From NCBI GenBank assembly GCA_040881785.1, contig JBBECO010000053.1, positions 1 to 38,975 on the forward strand: a stretch of 38,975 nucleotides of DNA, written 5' to 3'. The notes under the pieces were generated by a model. That model did not search any database. It saw only the letters and a program-made list of their open reading frames with translations, and was not told the DNA's origin. This DNA comes from JACDCA01 sp040881785 (lineage in GTDB: Bacteria > Acidobacteriota > Vicinamibacteria > Vicinamibacterales > 2-12-FULL-66-21). Shown one piece after another: positions 15,103 through 23,120 of this stretch; positions within the stretch are counted from its first letter, which is position 1; every line of letters starts with the position of its first letter. A program made the position numbers and the translations under genes.

Positions 15103-16648
15103 TCACAGGAACATCTGATACGCCACGTTGTCGCGCTCGCGCTGACAGCGGTAGCCGAGCCCTTCGAGGAACATGTCGAAGCCGGCCGCGTCCCCCTCCG
15201 GCACTTCGAAACCCGCAAGCACCCGGCCGAAGTCGGCGCCGTGGTTCCGGTAGTGGAACAGGCTGATGTTCCAGCGGCCTCCGAGCTTCTCGAGAAACTC
15301 CATCAGCGCCCCGGGGCGCTCGGGGAACTCGAACCGGCAGACGAACTCCTCGGCGACATGACGCGTACGGCCGCCGACCATATGTCGTACGTGGAGCTTG
15401 GCCATCTCATTGTCAGTCAAGTCCAGCGTGGGGTAACCGGCGCGGATCAAGACGCTCGCCAGGTCCGCCGCGTCCTGCCGCGACTGCGTCGCCACGCCGA
15501 CGAAGATGTGCGCCTCGTCCCGGCCGCTCAGGCGATAGTTGAACTCGGTCACGACGCGCCGGCCGATCGTGGCACAGAACTCGCGGAAGGCGCCCGGCCG
15601 TTCCGGGATGGTGACGCCGAACAGCGCTTCGCGCGCCTCGCCCAGCTCCGCCCGTTCAGCCACGAAGCGGAGGCGGTCGAAATTCATATTCGCGCCGCTC
15701 AGCACCGCCGCGAGCCTGGCGCCGGCCGTTCCGGTCCGCCGCACCCAGGCACGCAGCCCTGCCACCGCCAGCGCGCCGGCCGGCTCCATGATCGACCGCG
15801 TATCGTCGAACACATCCTTGATGGCGGCGCAGATTTCGTCGTTCGACACCCGGACGATCTCCTCGACGGCCGCCTGCACGATCGGAAACGTCAGCGCGCC
15901 GACTTCCCGCACCGCGACGCCGTCGGCAAAGATGCCGACGCGGTCCAGCACGACGCGCCGCCCCGCCGCGAGCGACCGGTACATCGCGTCCGCTTCGAAC
16001 GGCTCGACGCCTATCACGCGCACCGACGGCTTGACGGCCTTGACGTAGCCCGCGATGCCCGCGATCAGGCCGCCGCCGCCCACGGGCACGAAGATGGCCG
16101 TGACGTCGCCGAGCCGGTCGCGCAGGATCTCGTCGCCGATGGTTCCCTGCCCGGCGATGACCAGCGGATCGTCGAAGGGGTGGATCGGGATGAGGCCGGT
16201 CGCCTCGGCGAGAGCATCACACCGCACCGTCGCATCCGTGTAGCTGTCGCCGGCGAGCTCCACTTCCGCACCGAGGGCCCGCACGGCATCGATCTTGATC
16301 TCCGGCGTCGTCTGCGGCATCACAATCACGGCGCGAATCCCGAGATACCGGGCGGCATACGCGACCCCCTGCGCGTGGTTGCCGGCGCTCGCGGCGATCA
16401 CCCCTTTTGCCCGCTCTTTGGCGGAAAGATGCGCCATCCGGATTGTACGCACCGCGGAGCTTGTAGCTGAAGACCGGCTGCAGGTCCTCGCGCTTCAACA
16501 GCACCTCGTTGCCGAGGCGGTGTGACAACCGCGCGGCAGGCCAGAGCGGCGTCACGTGCGCCACGTCGTAGACGCGGCTCGTCAGGATCAGCCGGAGCAG
16601 ATCGCCGTAGCTCAAACCGCTGGCTCCGGTCAGGGCAGGGTCCCGCAT
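15103..16648 (-). pseudogene. ilvA: Threonine deaminase IlvA with two ACT-like domains, one-base frameshift
   Basis: Threonine ammonia-lyase (PLP, fold type II) makes 2-oxobutanoate for isoleucine. Starting at ATG 16648 the first 69 codons give the standard N terminus with P-L-W...L-K-R-E-D-L-Q-P-V-F-S-Y-K-L-R-G-A-Y-N (PLP lysine in S-Y-K-L-R-G). The frame then shifts at 16437-16442, where one extra base (CCGG instead of three bases) separates A-Y-N from M-A-H-L-S. The rest continues normally: A-S-A-G-N-H-A-Q-G-V-A and G-G-G-G-L-I-A-G, then two C-terminal ACT-like regulatory repeats (each with P-E-R-P-G-A) as in long, isoleucine-inhibited IlvA. The ATG overlaps the stop of the upstream thrA by one base. 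The frameshift is either a sequencing/assembly error or a recent mutation; the frame is otherwise intact. Confidence 0.88.
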
Positions 16649-19146
16649 CAGCCGGCCGAGAACGAGTGGATGTCGTTCAGGATGCCTGCCGCCGTCACGG
16701 CGGCACCGGCCCCCGGTCCACTGATCACCAGCGGCTCGGTCCGATAGCGCGTCGTGGTGAAGGCGACGAGATTGCGCGTCCCCTGGAGCGCCCCCATCGG
16801 GCTCATCGCCGGGACCGCCGTGAGCCGGGCCGAGACGCCTCGGGAGGTGGCGGTCACGACGTACCGAAGCACCTGCCGGCGCGCCGACGCCCGCGCGACG
16901 CGAGCGGCCCATGCGGCGTCGACCGAGGGCAGCCGCTCCATGAAGGCGGCCGGCGAGAGAACCCCGAGCGCGCGGGGCACCAGATTATCCGGCGTCGGCG
17001 CCGGACCGCGGTAGCCGAGCAGGCGCGCCAGGATCAGCGCCTTCCGTGCCGCATCGCGTCCCGACAGATCGTCCCGCGGATCCGGCTCCGCGTAGCCGAG
17101 CGTCACGGCCTCGCGGACGGCCGAAGAAAACAGTCGCCCCGCCGACACCTCCGACAGCACGTGCATCAACGTACCGCTGACGCACCCCTCCACCCGCAGG
17201 ACCCGATCGCCGGTCTGCACGAGCTTCTGATAGGTGTCGATGATCGGCAGCCCGGCGCCGACCGTCGCTTCGTACCGAAGCCGCCGGCCGTCGGCGCTGG
17301 CGGTCGACACGAGCGCGGCGTAGCTTTTCAACGAACCCGCGAGCGGCTTCTTGTTGGCGAGCACGACGTCGAAACCGTGCCTCAGCGCACCGAGCAGCAG
17401 ATCGCCCGTTTCTCCGGCCGTGACATCCACGACCACAGGGCGCGAGACGGCATGGCTCGCCATGACCGCCAGCGCCTCGGCGGCCGATCCGGGCTGTCCC
17501 CCGAGTGCCGCGAGGGATGCGCCGTCATTCTTGCGGCGCACCAGGTCCAGCAGCCGCCGGCGTGAGAACCCGCGAGACTCGAAGATGTAACCGGTGTGAT
17601 CGACGAGCCCGACCACGCGGACGTCGGCGCGGTCCGACGCGACGATCTGCTCGGCGAGCGCCCGCCCGACACGGCCAAAGCCGAGCAGCACGACGTCCGT
17701 GCCGGTCGCGGGTTTCGGCACACCCCCGCCGATCTTCGAGAGCTGGAAGGCCGCGTGGATCCGCCTCGCGGCCTCCGGCGCGTCCGCCGCCGCAACGACG
17801 AGCGAGATGTTCCGCTCCGACGAGCCCTGCGCGATCGCCACCACATTGATGCTGCTGGCGGCGAGCGCCGAAAAGACCCGTGCGGCGACCCCCGGCGTGC
17901 CGGCCATGCCTTCACCAACGACGGCAATGACCGCTTTCCCGCTCGAGGCGGTGACCGTGTCGATCAATCCTTTGTGCAGCTCCTCGCGGAACGCATGGCG
18001 CAGGCCGGCGACCGCGCGGTCGGCTTCGGCCTGCGGAATCGTGAACCCGATGGAGCTTTCGGACGACGCCTGGAAGATGGTCGACACCGACAGGCGTTCG
18101 GCCTCTACTGCCGCAAACGTGCGCGCGGCAATGCCGTGCACGCCGACCATGCCCTTGCCGGAGACCGTGACGACCGCCTGGTCGCGCACCGTGGCCAGCG
18201 CCTTGACCGGGTGCTGGCGGGCGGGCCGTCGCGCGGAGACATCGGTCCCGGCGGCACTCGTATCGACGAACGAGCGCACCCGCAGAACGGTGCGCGTGCC
18301 GGCGAGCGGAATCAATGCCCGCGGGTGCAGCACCTTCGCGCCGTAATAGGCGACCTCGGCCGCTTCGCGGTGGTGCAGCTCCGGGATCAGGCGTGCGTCA
18401 GGCACGACGCGCGGATCGGCGGTAAGGATACCGGGCACGTCCTTCCAGAGGACGACCCGCCGCGCGCCGAGTGCGCGCCCGAGCAGCGTCGCCGTCAGAT
18501 CCGAGCCGCCACGACCGAGCGTCGTCACGCTGCCGTCCGGCGCACGGCCGATGTAGCCCGGGACGACCGCGACGCCGCCGTCTCTGAGCAGAGGCCCGAG
18601 CCTGCGTTTCGCAAGCCGGGTGGTCTCGGCCAGATCGGGAGCGGCTTCACCATAGTGGTGATCGGTCACGATGCACTCGGTGGCATCGACATAGATCCCC
18701 CGCCGTCCGGCTCGCGCGAGCGCGGCCGCCACGATGGCCGCCGACAGGCGTTCGCCGCGGGAGACCAGCGTATCCGAGGCACGCGGCTCCATGTGTCCGA
18801 GCACGGTGACGGCCGCACAGAGGTCCCGGTACTCGCGCGCCGCGGCATCGAGCTTCGCCAGCAGTTGCCGCCGCGGCCCGCCGGGCGGCAGCAGGGCGCG
18901 CACGGCGGCTCGGTGCAGCCGGAGGAATTCGGCCGCCGTGCGGGCGGCATCGCTGCGTCCACCCCTGGCGGCCGCGCGTGCCCCGGCGAGCAGGAGGTCG
19001 GTGACGCCGGCGAGCGCAGACACGACGACCACGAGCGGTCCGCGCTCGCTGGCCATCAGCGTGACCGCACGCTGGATCGCGCCTGCGTCGGCCAGAGACG
19101 CGCCGCCGAATTTCCAGACTTCAGGAATGCGTCTCGTGGCCCCCAC
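16648..19146 (-). CDS. thrA: Bifunctional aspartokinase / homoserine dehydrogenase
   Basis: An 832-residue fusion. The N-terminal aspartokinase starts V-W-K-F-G-G-A-S-L-A-D (11-19 region; K-F-G-G is the ATP/aspartate signature) and continues with G-R-G-G-S-D-L-T-A. Two ACT repeats follow at about residues 320-460. The C-terminal homoserine dehydrogenase has the NAD(P) loop G-F-G-R-V-G near residue 487, L-A-N-K-K-P-L-A, and E-A-T-V-G-A-G-L-P-I-I then G-C-V-S-G-T-L. It performs the first and third steps from aspartate to homoserine. I chose the GTG at 19146: GGAG lies six bases upstream, it is one base after the thrC stop, and the protein then begins about ten residues before K-F-G-G. Upstream in-frame codons lie inside thrC. 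Confidence 0.93.
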   Translation of the reverse strand: MGATRRIPEVWKFGGASLADAGAIQRAVTLMASERGPLVVVVSALAGVTDLLLAGARAAARGGRSDAARTAAEFLRLHRAAVRALLPPGGPRRQLLAKLDAAAREYRDLCAAVTVLGHMEPRASDTLVSRGERLSAAIVAAALARAGRRGIYVDATECIVTDHHYGEAAPDLAETTRLAKRRLGPLLRDGGVAVVPGYIGRAPDGSVTTLGRGGSDLTATLLGRALGARRVVLWKDVPGILTADPRVVPDARLIPELHHREAAEVAYYGAKVLHPRALIPLAGTRTVLRVRSFVDTSAAGTDVSARRPARQHPVKALATVRDQAVVTVSGKGMVGVHGIAARTFAAVEAERLSVSTIFQASSESSIGFTIPQAEADRAVAGLRHAFREELHKGLIDTVTASSGKAVIAVVGEGMAGTPGVAARVFSALAASSINVVAIAQGSSERNISLVVAAADAPEAARRIHAAFQLSKIGGGVPKPATGTDVVLLGFGRVGRALAEQIVASDRADVRVVGLVDHTGYIFESRGFSRRRLLDLVRRKNDGASLAALGGQPGSAAEALAVMASHAVSRPVVVDVTAGETGDLLLGALRHGFDVVLANKKPLAGSLKSYAALVSTASADGRRLRYEATVGAGLPIIDTYQKLVQTGDRVLRVEGCVSGTLMHVLSEVSAGRLFSSAVREAVTLGYAEPDPRDDLSGRDAARKALILARLLGYRGPAPTPDNLVPRALGVLSPAAFMERLPSVDAAWAARVARASARRQVLRYVVTATSRGVSARLTAVPAMSPMGALQGTRNLVAFTTTRYRTEPLVISGPGAGAAVTAAGILNDIHSFSAG

Positions 19147-19147
19147 G

Positions 19148-20485
19148 CTACGCGCTCCCCGGCACGGTCGCCGCATCGAGAGCCCGCCGGACGGCATCGT
19201 AATCATTGGGGAGCTCGATCGGCGGATTCGCGTACCGGGGGGCCACGCCGGGCAGCGTGCCCGTGTGATACGCCACCTTGAAATCCGCGAACTTCAAGCC
19301 GCTGGCGGTCGAAATCACGATGACCCTGTCGGTCTTTCGGATCTCGCCGCGCAGGACGAGCTTTTCGAGAACGGCGAGCGCGACCCCGGTGTGGGGGCAG
19401 TTGAACAGGCCGCTGCGATCGGCGCGCGCGGCGGCGTTGGCGAGCTCGTCCTCCGTCGCCTCTTCGACAAGGCCGTCGTAGCGCTGCAGCGTGCGGATCG
19501 CCTTGCTGACCGACACGGGATTGCCGATCTGAATCGCCGAGGCGGCCGTCGGCCGCGCCGTGACCGGCTCGAAATGCCAATCGTTGCGATAGGCGGCGTA
19601 GAGCGGACTGGCTGCTGCCGCCTGACCGACGACGATGCGCGGCCGCTTCGAGATCAGCCCGAGCGCCTGCATCTGATCGAACCCGGCGCCGATGGCGGTG
19701 ACGTTGCCGAGATTGCCGCCCGGGACGATGATCATGTCCGGCGCCGTCCAGTCGAACTGCTGCACGATCTCGACCGAGAGCGTCTTCTGCCCCTCGACCC
19801 GCAGACTGTTCATGGAATTCGCCAGGTAGACGCCCTCGTCCTGGGCCAGCTGCTGCACGATTTTCATGCAGCCGTCGAAGTCGGTGTCGAGCGCGAGCAC
19901 ACGCGCGCCGCTGGCGAGCGGTTGCACGAGCTGCGCCGGCGTCACTTTCGCACGCGGCAGGATCGTGATGGCCGGAATGCCGGCGGCGGCGGCGTAGGCG
20001 GCCAGCGCGGCGGACGTGTCCCCCGTGGATGCGCAGGCAATGGCGCGAATGCCGGCGCCGTCGGCGATCATCTGCCGGACCACCGAGACGAGCACGGTCA
20101 TTCCCAGGTCCTTGAAGGATCCTGTGTGGGAGTTCCCGCATTGCTTGATCCACAGGTCGCCGAGGCCGAGCTCCGCGCCGTAGCGCTCGGCCCACAGCAG
20201 ATTCGTCCCCCCTTCATCCATGGAGACGACGTTCTCGTTCCGAAGGCCGGGGCAGACCCATTCCTTTTTGCCCCAGACCCCGGAGCCGTAGGGCCATGCG
20301 GTCCGCTTGTACCGGTCGTCGAACAGGCGCATCCAGGCCGCGGGAGCGCGATCCTTCAGTGCGTCCAGGTCGTGCGCGACCTGCAGCAGACCGCCGCAGC
20401 GGGGACAGCGATAGATCGCCTGCCAGATCGCGTGGTCCCCGGCACACCCGTTCGCGCACCGGAAGACCGCCTGATAGGTCGCCAT
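19148..20485 (-). CDS. thrC: Threonine synthase
   Basis: A 445-residue PLP enzyme that converts O-phosphohomoserine to threonine. An N-terminal zinc-ribbon-like segment (C-A-N-G-C ... C-P-R-C-G-G) is followed by the fold type II core. The PLP lysine is in N-S-H-T-G-S-F-K-D-L-G-M, the phosphate loop is A-S-T-G-D-T-S-A-A, and G-G-N-L-G-N-V and T-A-S-G-L-K-F lie later. The ATG at 20485 is preceded by GGAGG nine bases away. A GTG six bases earlier is in frame but too close to that site. It lies between a second threonine synthase paralogue and thrA in the operon. Confidence 0.92.
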   Translation of the reverse strand: MATYQAVFRCANGCAGDHAIWQAIYRCPRCGGLLQVAHDLDALKDRAPAAWMRLFDDRYKRTAWPYGSGVWGKKEWVCPGLRNENVVSMDEGGTNLLWAERYGAELGLGDLWIKQCGNSHTGSFKDLGMTVLVSVVRQMIADGAGIRAIACASTGDTSAALAAYAAAAGIPAITILPRAKVTPAQLVQPLASGARVLALDTDFDGCMKIVQQLAQDEGVYLANSMNSLRVEGQKTLSVEIVQQFDWTAPDMIIVPGGNLGNVTAIGAGFDQMQALGLISKRPRIVVGQAAAASPLYAAYRNDWHFEPVTARPTAASAIQIGNPVSVSKAIRTLQRYDGLVEEATEDELANAAARADRSGLFNCPHTGVALAVLEKLVLRGEIRKTDRVIVISTASGLKFADFKVAYHTGTLPGVAPRYANPPIELPNDYDAVRRALDAATVPGSA

Positions 20486-20555
20486 GCTCACCGGCCTCCG
20501 GGGCTGAGGCCCCGAGGACGAGACGCGCGAGATGCACGCGGCAGCGGCAGCGGCG

Positions 20556-21794
20556 TCATGTCCGGCCGACCGGATCCGCCGCGACGGCTGCCTCGAAATC
20601 GGCGAGCGATCGGCCGATGCGGATCGGCTCCGTGCCGCGGCCGCTCATCACCTCGATTGTCTTGTACCCGTTGCCGGTAATGCAGATGACGATCGATTCG
20701 TCCCGCGGGAGGAGACCGCGCTCGACGAGCTTCCGTGTCGCCGCCACCGTGACCCCACCGGCCGGTTCCGTGAAGATGCCTTCGGTTTCCGCCAGGAGCT
20801 GGATGCCGTCCAGGATCTCATCGTCCTCAACGGTCGCCCCGGCCCCGTTGGTCGAGCGGACGGCGTGCAGGACCTGGAACCCGTCGGCAGGGTTGCCGAT
20901 GGCGATGGATTTGGCGATGGTGTCGGGTTTGACCGGTTCGGGAAACTCGAGGCCTGCCTCGAGAGCCCGCACGACCGGGGCGCAGCCGGCGGCCTGCGCG
21001 GCGTAAATGGACGGCAGCTCCCCCTCCACGAGCCCCACGCGGCGCAGCTCGTCGAACGCCTTCAGGATCCGCGGCAGGAGCGTCCCGCCGGCGACGGGCG
21101 ACACGACGTGCCGCGGGAAGCGCCAGCCGAGCTGCTCGGCGATCTCGAAGCCGTAGGTCTTCGCGCCTTCCGCGTAGTACGCGCGCAGATTGACGTTGGC
21201 GAACCCCCAGCCGTATTTGTCTGCCACCTGCGTGCACAGCCGGTTCACGTCGTCATAGTTTCCGTGGACGGCGATGATGCGCGGCCCGTAGATCCTCGAT
21301 CCGGCGACTTTGCCCGGCTCCAGGTTGTCGGGAATGAACACGCTGCAGGCGAGTCCGAGCCGCGCGGCATGCGCCGCGACGCTGTTCGCCAGGTTGCCCG
21401 TCGATGCGCAGGCGAACATCTGGAACCCGAGCTCCACCGCGCGCGTGGCCGCCACCGACACGACGCGGTCCTTGTAGGAGAACGTCGGATGGTTGACGGA
21501 GTCGTCCTTCACGTAGAGCTCGCTGACGCCGAGACGGGCCGCGAGCCGGTCGGCGCGGACGAGCGGCGTGAAGCCGGAGTGGAGGCCCGTGCGGGGCTCC
21601 CCTTCGATCGGCAGCAGCTCGCGGTAGCGCCAGAGATTCTTCGGACGGGATTCGATGAGCGCGCGGGAGAGCTCCGACGCGATGGCCTCGTAGTCGTAGG
21701 TGACCTCGAGCGGGCCGAGACACTGGTCGCAGACCCAGAGGGCCCCGGTGGTGAAACTGGTCTTGCACAGATGACAGCGGAGTCTGAATTTCAC
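20556..21794 (-). CDS. Threonine synthase paralogue (PLP fold type II)
   Basis: A 412-residue homologue of threonine synthase. The N-terminal zinc ribbon is intact (C-H-L-C ... C-D-Q-C). The PLP lysine is in N-H-P-T-F-S-Y-K-D-R-V, the phosphate-binding loop is A-S-T-G-N-L-A-N-S, and S-P-V-A-G-G-T-L-L and C-I-T-G-N-G-Y-K follow. It starts at GTG 21794, 10 nt after thrB. Two paralogues in one operon suggest either redundancy or that one has another substrate. The N-H-P-T-F-S-Y-K form is also seen in true threonine synthases, so I cannot decide. A phosphoserine-using relative, such as a cysteate synthase-like enzyme, is a speculative alternative. Confidence 0.85.
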   Translation of the reverse strand: MKFRLRCHLCKTSFTTGALWVCDQCLGPLEVTYDYEAIASELSRALIESRPKNLWRYRELLPIEGEPRTGLHSGFTPLVRADRLAARLGVSELYVKDDSVNHPTFSYKDRVVSVAATRAVELGFQMFACASTGNLANSVAAHAARLGLACSVFIPDNLEPGKVAGSRIYGPRIIAVHGNYDDVNRLCTQVADKYGWGFANVNLRAYYAEGAKTYGFEIAEQLGWRFPRHVVSPVAGGTLLPRILKAFDELRRVGLVEGELPSIYAAQAAGCAPVVRALEAGLEFPEPVKPDTIAKSIAIGNPADGFQVLHAVRSTNGAGATVEDDEILDGIQLLAETEGIFTEPAGGVTVAATRKLVERGLLPRDESIVICITGNGYKTIEVMSGRGTEPIRIGRSLADFEAAVAADPVGRT

Positions 21795-21804
21795 GCGAGC
21801 TCTT

Positions 21805-22764
21805 TCACGCCAGACCTGAAAGGTCGGGCCTACGAGGTTGACGGTCGGCCGGGTTCGGGCGGCGTTCGGCCGTCCCGGCAGGCGGCTGCGCCGCCAGCAC
21901 TCTCACGCTGCACGGCACACCCAGGGTTTCGTAAAGGTTCCGCAGGAGCTCGACGATGACAGCGCTCTCCTTGGTGAACGCAACCACCGACGGCCCGGAG
22001 CCGCTGAGGCACGCCCCGAGCAGCGCAGGATGTTCCAGCGCGAGCGCCTCCGTCAGGCCAGGCACGAAGGGGGCACGGACCGCCTGGTGCCAGCGGTCCC
22101 GCAGTGCTTCGCGCAGATCTTCCGGCCGGCCGCTGCGGACGGCGTGCACGAGCAGCAGCGCATGCTGCAGGTTGAACACCGCGTCTCGGAGCGGGATGCT
22201 CTCCGGCAGCACACGCCGCGCATCTTCCGTCGCCACTTCCAGGTGCGGCGTCGCCACCACGAGCCTTATCTCGGAGGGCCACGCGCACGACCGCGCCGTC
22301 ACAGGCCCGTCGGCGTGCTGGCAGCTCACCGTCAAACCTCCCAGAAGCGCGGCCGCGGCATTGTCGGGATGCCCCTCGATTTCGCAGCCGAGGCGCAGCC
22401 AGTCTTCCGCGGCACGCGGCTCGGTCACGGCCTCGTACAGACGCAGCCCCGCAACCGTCGCGGCGCCGCTGCCGCCGAGGCCCGCCCGGAGCGGAATGTC
22501 ACTGCGCACTTCGACCCGCAGCCCTGGCGCCGGCACCCCACTGACGGCACGGGCGCGGGCAAACGCCGTGGAGATGCGATTCTCCCCGGTGATCGGCCGG
22601 CCGACGACCTGGCACTGGAGCGTGTCCGGGGCGTCCGGCAGGACGTCGAGAATGCGCACGCGGAGATACAGCTGCACGGCCAGCGAGAGGGCATCGAAGC
22701 CCGAACCCAGGTTACTGATGGAGCCCGGCACGACGATCTCGCGCCCGGCAACTGCATCGTGCAC
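21805..22764 (-). CDS. thrB: Homoserine kinase
   Basis: A 319-residue GHMP kinase that phosphorylates homoserine; it is the first gene of the thr/ile operon. Motif 1 is V-P-G-S-I-S-N-L-G-S-G-F-D, motif 2 is P-L-R-A-G-L-G-G-S-G-A-A-T, and motif 3 near the end is L-S-G-S-G-P-S-V. Most GHMP kinases have G-L-G-S-S-A-A in motif 2, so the Gly-Gly-Ser-Gly form is unusual but keeps the glycine-rich phosphate loop. It starts at GTG 22764 with a strong GAGGAG site. The last 25 residues are Pro/Arg-rich and look added beyond the family end. Its promoter is seen at 22816-22845. Confidence 0.92.
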   Translation of the reverse strand: MHDAVAGREIVVPGSISNLGSGFDALSLAVQLYLRVRILDVLPDAPDTLQCQVVGRPITGENRISTAFARARAVSGVPAPGLRVEVRSDIPLRAGLGGSGAATVAGLRLYEAVTEPRAAEDWLRLGCEIEGHPDNAAAALLGGLTVSCQHADGPVTARSCAWPSEIRLVVATPHLEVATEDARRVLPESIPLRDAVFNLQHALLLVHAVRSGRPEDLREALRDRWHQAVRAPFVPGLTEALALEHPALLGACLSGSGPSVVAFTKESAVIVELLRNLYETLGVPCSVRVLAAQPPAGTAERRPNPADRQPRRPDLSGLA

Positions 22765-22815
22765 AGCGACTCCTCAATTTCGCCGAACAGCAGCGCGGCG
22801 TGGTGATCAACAGCG

Positions 22816-22845
22816 AGTATACGGAGCCGTGCCGCGGGCGGTCAA
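22816..22845 (-). promoter_or_regulatory. Sigma70-type promoter of the thrB operon
   Basis: Minus strand TTGACC (22840-22845), an 18-nt spacer, and TATACT (22816-22821). Each hexamer is one base off consensus. Transcription would start near 22809, leaving a leader of about 45 nt before the thrB GTG. I see no Thr/Ile-rich leader peptide in it. Confidence 0.6.
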
Positions 22846-22874
22846 TTAGGCGATTTGATCCGCTGCAAGTTTTC

Positions 22875-22885
22875 ATAATGATTAT
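22875..22885. promoter_or_regulatory. ATAAT-G-ATTAT palindrome in the divergent control region
   Basis: A perfect 5-1-5 palindrome in an AT-rich patch between the thrB and cysteine-operon promoters. It matches the core of a Fur-type box (7-1-7). It could equally be an UP element 15 nt upstream of the cysteine promoter -35. Confidence 0.3.
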
Positions 22886-22900
22886 TTATAACCGCAGCAC

Positions 22901-22930
22901 TTGACACAGGCCGCATCGGCTGGTTACTGT
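22901..22930 (+). promoter_or_regulatory. Promoter of the cysteine/sulfate assimilation operon
   Basis: A perfect TTGACA (22901-22906) is followed after 18 nt by TACTGT (22925-22930), which keeps the key TA...T of a -10. The start of transcription falls at about 22936-22938, exactly at the GTG of the cysteine-rich leader frame. Confidence 0.55.
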
Positions 22931-22936
22931 GCCTGT

Positions 22937-23017
22937 GTGAACGCCGCACAGGCCCTCTGCATCTGTTGTTGCCGGGCAGCCCATATGGGCTGCCGGGGCC
23001 GGAGTCTTGTTGCATGA
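22937..23017 (+). CDS. Cysteine-rich leader peptide (attenuator uORF)
   Basis: A 26-codon frame from GTG 22937 to TGA 23015-23017 encodes a peptide with Leu-Cys-Ile-Cys-Cys-Cys at codons 7-12 (TGC ATC TGT TGT TGC) and another Cys at codon 19. Four Cys in five codons is far from chance in such a short frame. There is no Shine-Dalgarno, and the predicted transcription start coincides with the GTG, so it would be translated leaderless. The Cys codons overlap the first strand of a hairpin, and a strong terminator follows before the first sulfur gene. The expected job is to sense charged tRNA-Cys: ribosome stalling at low cysteine allows read-through into the operon. Polycysteine leaderless frames with this role are known in mycobacteria. 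Function here is inferred from structure and position. Confidence 0.75.
   Translation: MNAAQALCICCCRAAHMGCRGRSLVA
22975..22998 (+). promoter_or_regulatory. Attenuator strands 1 and 2 (pause hairpin / antiterminator strand)
   Basis: GGCAGCCCAT (22975-22984) pairs perfectly with ATGGGCTGCC (22985-22994), forming strands 1:2 just after the Cys codons. Strand 2, CTGCCGGG (22990-22997), is also exactly complementary to CCCGGCAG (23064-23071), the left arm of the terminator. Pairing 2:3 would block the terminator. A ribosome stalled at codons 8-12 would cover strand 1 and free strand 2. Confidence 0.65.
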
Positions 23018-23059
23018 GCGTGCGCAGAGATTAGTTACAGCGCGTCCAGTCATCAGATC

Positions 23060-23099
23060 AAAGCCCGGCAGGCCATGTTGCTTGCCGGGCTTTTGTTTT
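23060..23099 (+). terminator. Intrinsic terminator/attenuator before the sulfur operon
   Basis: A 14-bp stem: AAAGCCCGGCAGGC (23060-23073) with GCTTGCCGGGCTTT (23080-23093), one G-U pair, a 6-nt loop, then TTTTGTTTT. It lies 21 nt before the first structural gene, inside the leader, so it acts as an attenuator rather than the end of a gene. Confidence 0.88.
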
Positions 23100-23120
23100 G
23101 TCTGCGAAAGGTCATCCACG

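Noticed and set aside
22937..23100. Cobalamin or SAM riboswitch before the siroheme and cysteine genes
   Set aside because: No B12-box or SAM-I core (k-turn, conserved junction bases) was found. The Cys codons plus alternative stems explain the leader better.
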